The position numbers and the translations under genes are program-made. A DNA stretch of 64,000 nt from positions 765,001 to 829,000 of the forward strand of contig CAJNDS010002479.1 of NCBI GenBank assembly GCA_905221605.1, given 5' to 3'. Origin of the DNA: Symbiodinium natans (lineage: Eukaryota; Sar; Dinophyceae; Suessiales; Symbiodiniaceae). Below, one piece after another: positions 62,898 to 64,000 of the stretch; the stretch's first letter is position 1, and each line of letters opens with the position of its first letter. The notes beneath the pieces were generated by a model. That model worked only from the letters and a program-made list of their open reading frames with translations, searched no databases and was not told where the DNA came from.

Positions 62898-63435
62898 ACA
62901 ATGCCCTGGGCCTGTTTTAGGATTTTGGCAAATGGGGGGTCAACGTTTCATGATCTAAGGGTTCTTATGGTATGGGGTTCAAAATGTTAGGACTCACACT
63001 TTAAGGTTCATGCAGGACGGTGTTGTCTTGCCAAAACTAGGGCAAAGAAGGCCGCCAGCATTGCGGCTAAACGGCCAACTCTCAAAAAAAGTCTGCTGCA
63101 TGACGCTTCATATGACCTCCCGAGAAGAAGATTGCAGTAGTCCCTCTCCTGATATGAAAGGCGCCAGGCGTCCCTCTTTACATTGAAGGTTCCTGCTGTC
63201 ATTTTCAACAAATTCTACCGGAATGTTTATTGCTGACGGTTGGGAGGGGTAGAGCTAGAGGGGAGAAGCTTCCACAGTATGGCGGTCGTGCACCATCTGA
63301 GTCCATTCAGACTGTGATGAGGATCAGGCTCTGGCCTACACTTTGGAGCTATACGTAGGATAACCACAAATAGGGCCCCTTTGAGGGCATGTATAACTCT
63401 ACTTGCTACCCCAAATCTTAAATCCTAAGTCCTAC
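62898..63435. other. probable 3' UTR or intergenic
   Basis: No telomere-like repeats. A 67-codon minus ORF (63008-63211, ending RVGRLAAMLAAFFALVLARQ) has a hydrophobic C-terminus, but nothing else supports it. Confidence 0.5.
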
Positions 63436-63439
63436 CAAG

Positions 63440-63491
63440 TCCACTGGAACTCCAAGCACTCATTTGGATTCCTCAGCCCCAACCGAAGCGG
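63440..63491 (+). CDS. strong candidate exon, telomere donor
   Basis: CCTACCAAG acceptor and GTTTAG donor. Reads PLELQALIWIPQPQPKR. Confidence 0.6.
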
Positions 63492-63562
63492 GTTTAGGGT
63501 TTACAGTTTAGGGGTTTCGGGTTTAGGGTTTAGGGGTTTAGGGTTTAGGGTTTAGGGAAGCC

Positions 63563-63628
63563 CCACTTGGTGCATGAGCCCAAAGTAGACAGCGGATTAC
63601 TTGCTGCCGGTGCTGATCTGATCTTATG
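63563..63628 (+). CDS. candidate exon
   Basis: Reads KPHLVHEPKVDSGLLAAGAD then LIL and a stop. Confidence 0.5.
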
Positions 63629-63654
63629 AGTCCTACTGATTGTCCATTAGCATG

Positions 63655-63712
63655 ATTCCTGAAATTAGGTTATAGGTCCCTCGGCTATAGTTAATATAGT
63701 CAGGGGCCCCTA
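63655..63712. mobile_element. hpG-like partial element joined to telomere tract
   Basis: TATAGGTCCCTCGGCTATAG and AGTCAGGGGCCCC match 39275-39362; CCCTAAA follows directly, as there. Confidence 0.55.
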
Positions 63713-63719
63713 AACCCTA

Positions 63720-63860
63720 TACCCCTAAACCCTAAACCCTAAACCCTTGACCCTAAACCCTAAACCCTAAACCCTAAACCCTAAACCCTAAACCCTAAAC
63801 CCTAAACCCTAAACCCTAAACCCTAAACCCTAAACCCTAAACCCTAAACCCTAAACCCTG
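63720..63860. repeat. interstitial telomere tract, C-rich
   Basis: About 19 CCCTAAA units upstream of the last exon. Confidence 0.95.
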
Positions 63861-63905
63861 ACTGATCCTAAACCCCTCCTACTCCTCTAATGCGATTTTC
63901 TTCAG

Positions 63906-63975
63906 TGCGGATCATGAGGACTCCACCGTGAGGGACACGGTCCGACGGATGGAGGCTCAGAGCGGCAAGTTTGGG
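63906..63975 (+). CDS. strong candidate exon, telomere donor
   Basis: GATTTTCTTCAG acceptor and GTTTAG donor at 63976. Reads ADHEDSTVRDTVRRMEAQSG then KFG. The gene continues beyond the window. Confidence 0.7.
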
Positions 63976-64000
63976 GTTTAGGGTTTAGGGTTTAGGGTTT

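Noticed and set aside
1-64000. Eimeria-type genome, which also has AAACCCT repeats
   Set aside because: Long CAG or polyglutamine tracts expected in Eimeria repeat-rich segments are absent; non-canonical donors and palindromic introners fit a dinoflagellate-like genome better. This is not proof.

Overview
The window reads as nuclear DNA of an alga-like eukaryote, most likely an alveolate and plausibly a dinoflagellate. The reasons are Arabidopsis-type telomere heptamers (TTTAGGG) scattered internally in both orientations about every kilobase, very short exons apparently all on the + strand, probable GC and GA splice donors next to GT donors, and many small palindromic elements that behave like introners. 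Long CAG tracts, which would suggest Eimeria, are absent. No rRNA, tRNA, CRISPR, bacterial operon or spliced-leader relic was recognised. Species-level identity is not supported.

Most single-frame ORFs here are shadows. The coding signal sits in 30-140 nt unique segments. They are often preceded by (CCCTAAA)n and followed by (TTTAGGG)n, and bounded by AG on the left and GT (sometimes GC or GA) on the right. Best supported are: a paralogous gene pair of unknown function (25139-26738 and 34568-35724) inside a segmental duplication; a Sec14-like CRAL-TRIO gene spread over 38461-44930; a chain of eight phase-compatible exons, possibly a DXD glycosyltransferase, at 51969-53553; a four-exon Cys-rich gene at 58734-59257; and a run of good exons at 54574-57731 and 60715-63975. 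The first 33 kb holds many similar isolated exons whose gene membership I cannot resolve. In many exons two or three frames are open, so the exon call is firmer than the frame.

The introns are made of interstitial telomeric repeats (with variant heptamers, octamers and nonamers) and at least eleven families of 70-150 bp imperfect palindromes, named hpA-hpK here. Several families carry a splice donor in the left arm and an acceptor in the right arm, and exons on either side join in a compatible phase when the palindrome is removed. One intron made only of telomere-like repeat (25822-25905) is present in one paralog and absent at the exactly homologous position of the other. Telomere tracts also sit inside palindromes, at least once with a 7-bp flanking duplication. 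The central proposal is therefore a genome in which telomere-repeat tracts and palindromic introners are a main source of intron sequence.

The remaining sequence is microsatellites, G/C homopolymers up to about 30 bp, a (GA)n tract, minisatellites, a dispersed repeat seen at 6840-7090 and 55505-56055, and a probable decayed retroelement fragment near 9.5-10.7 kb.
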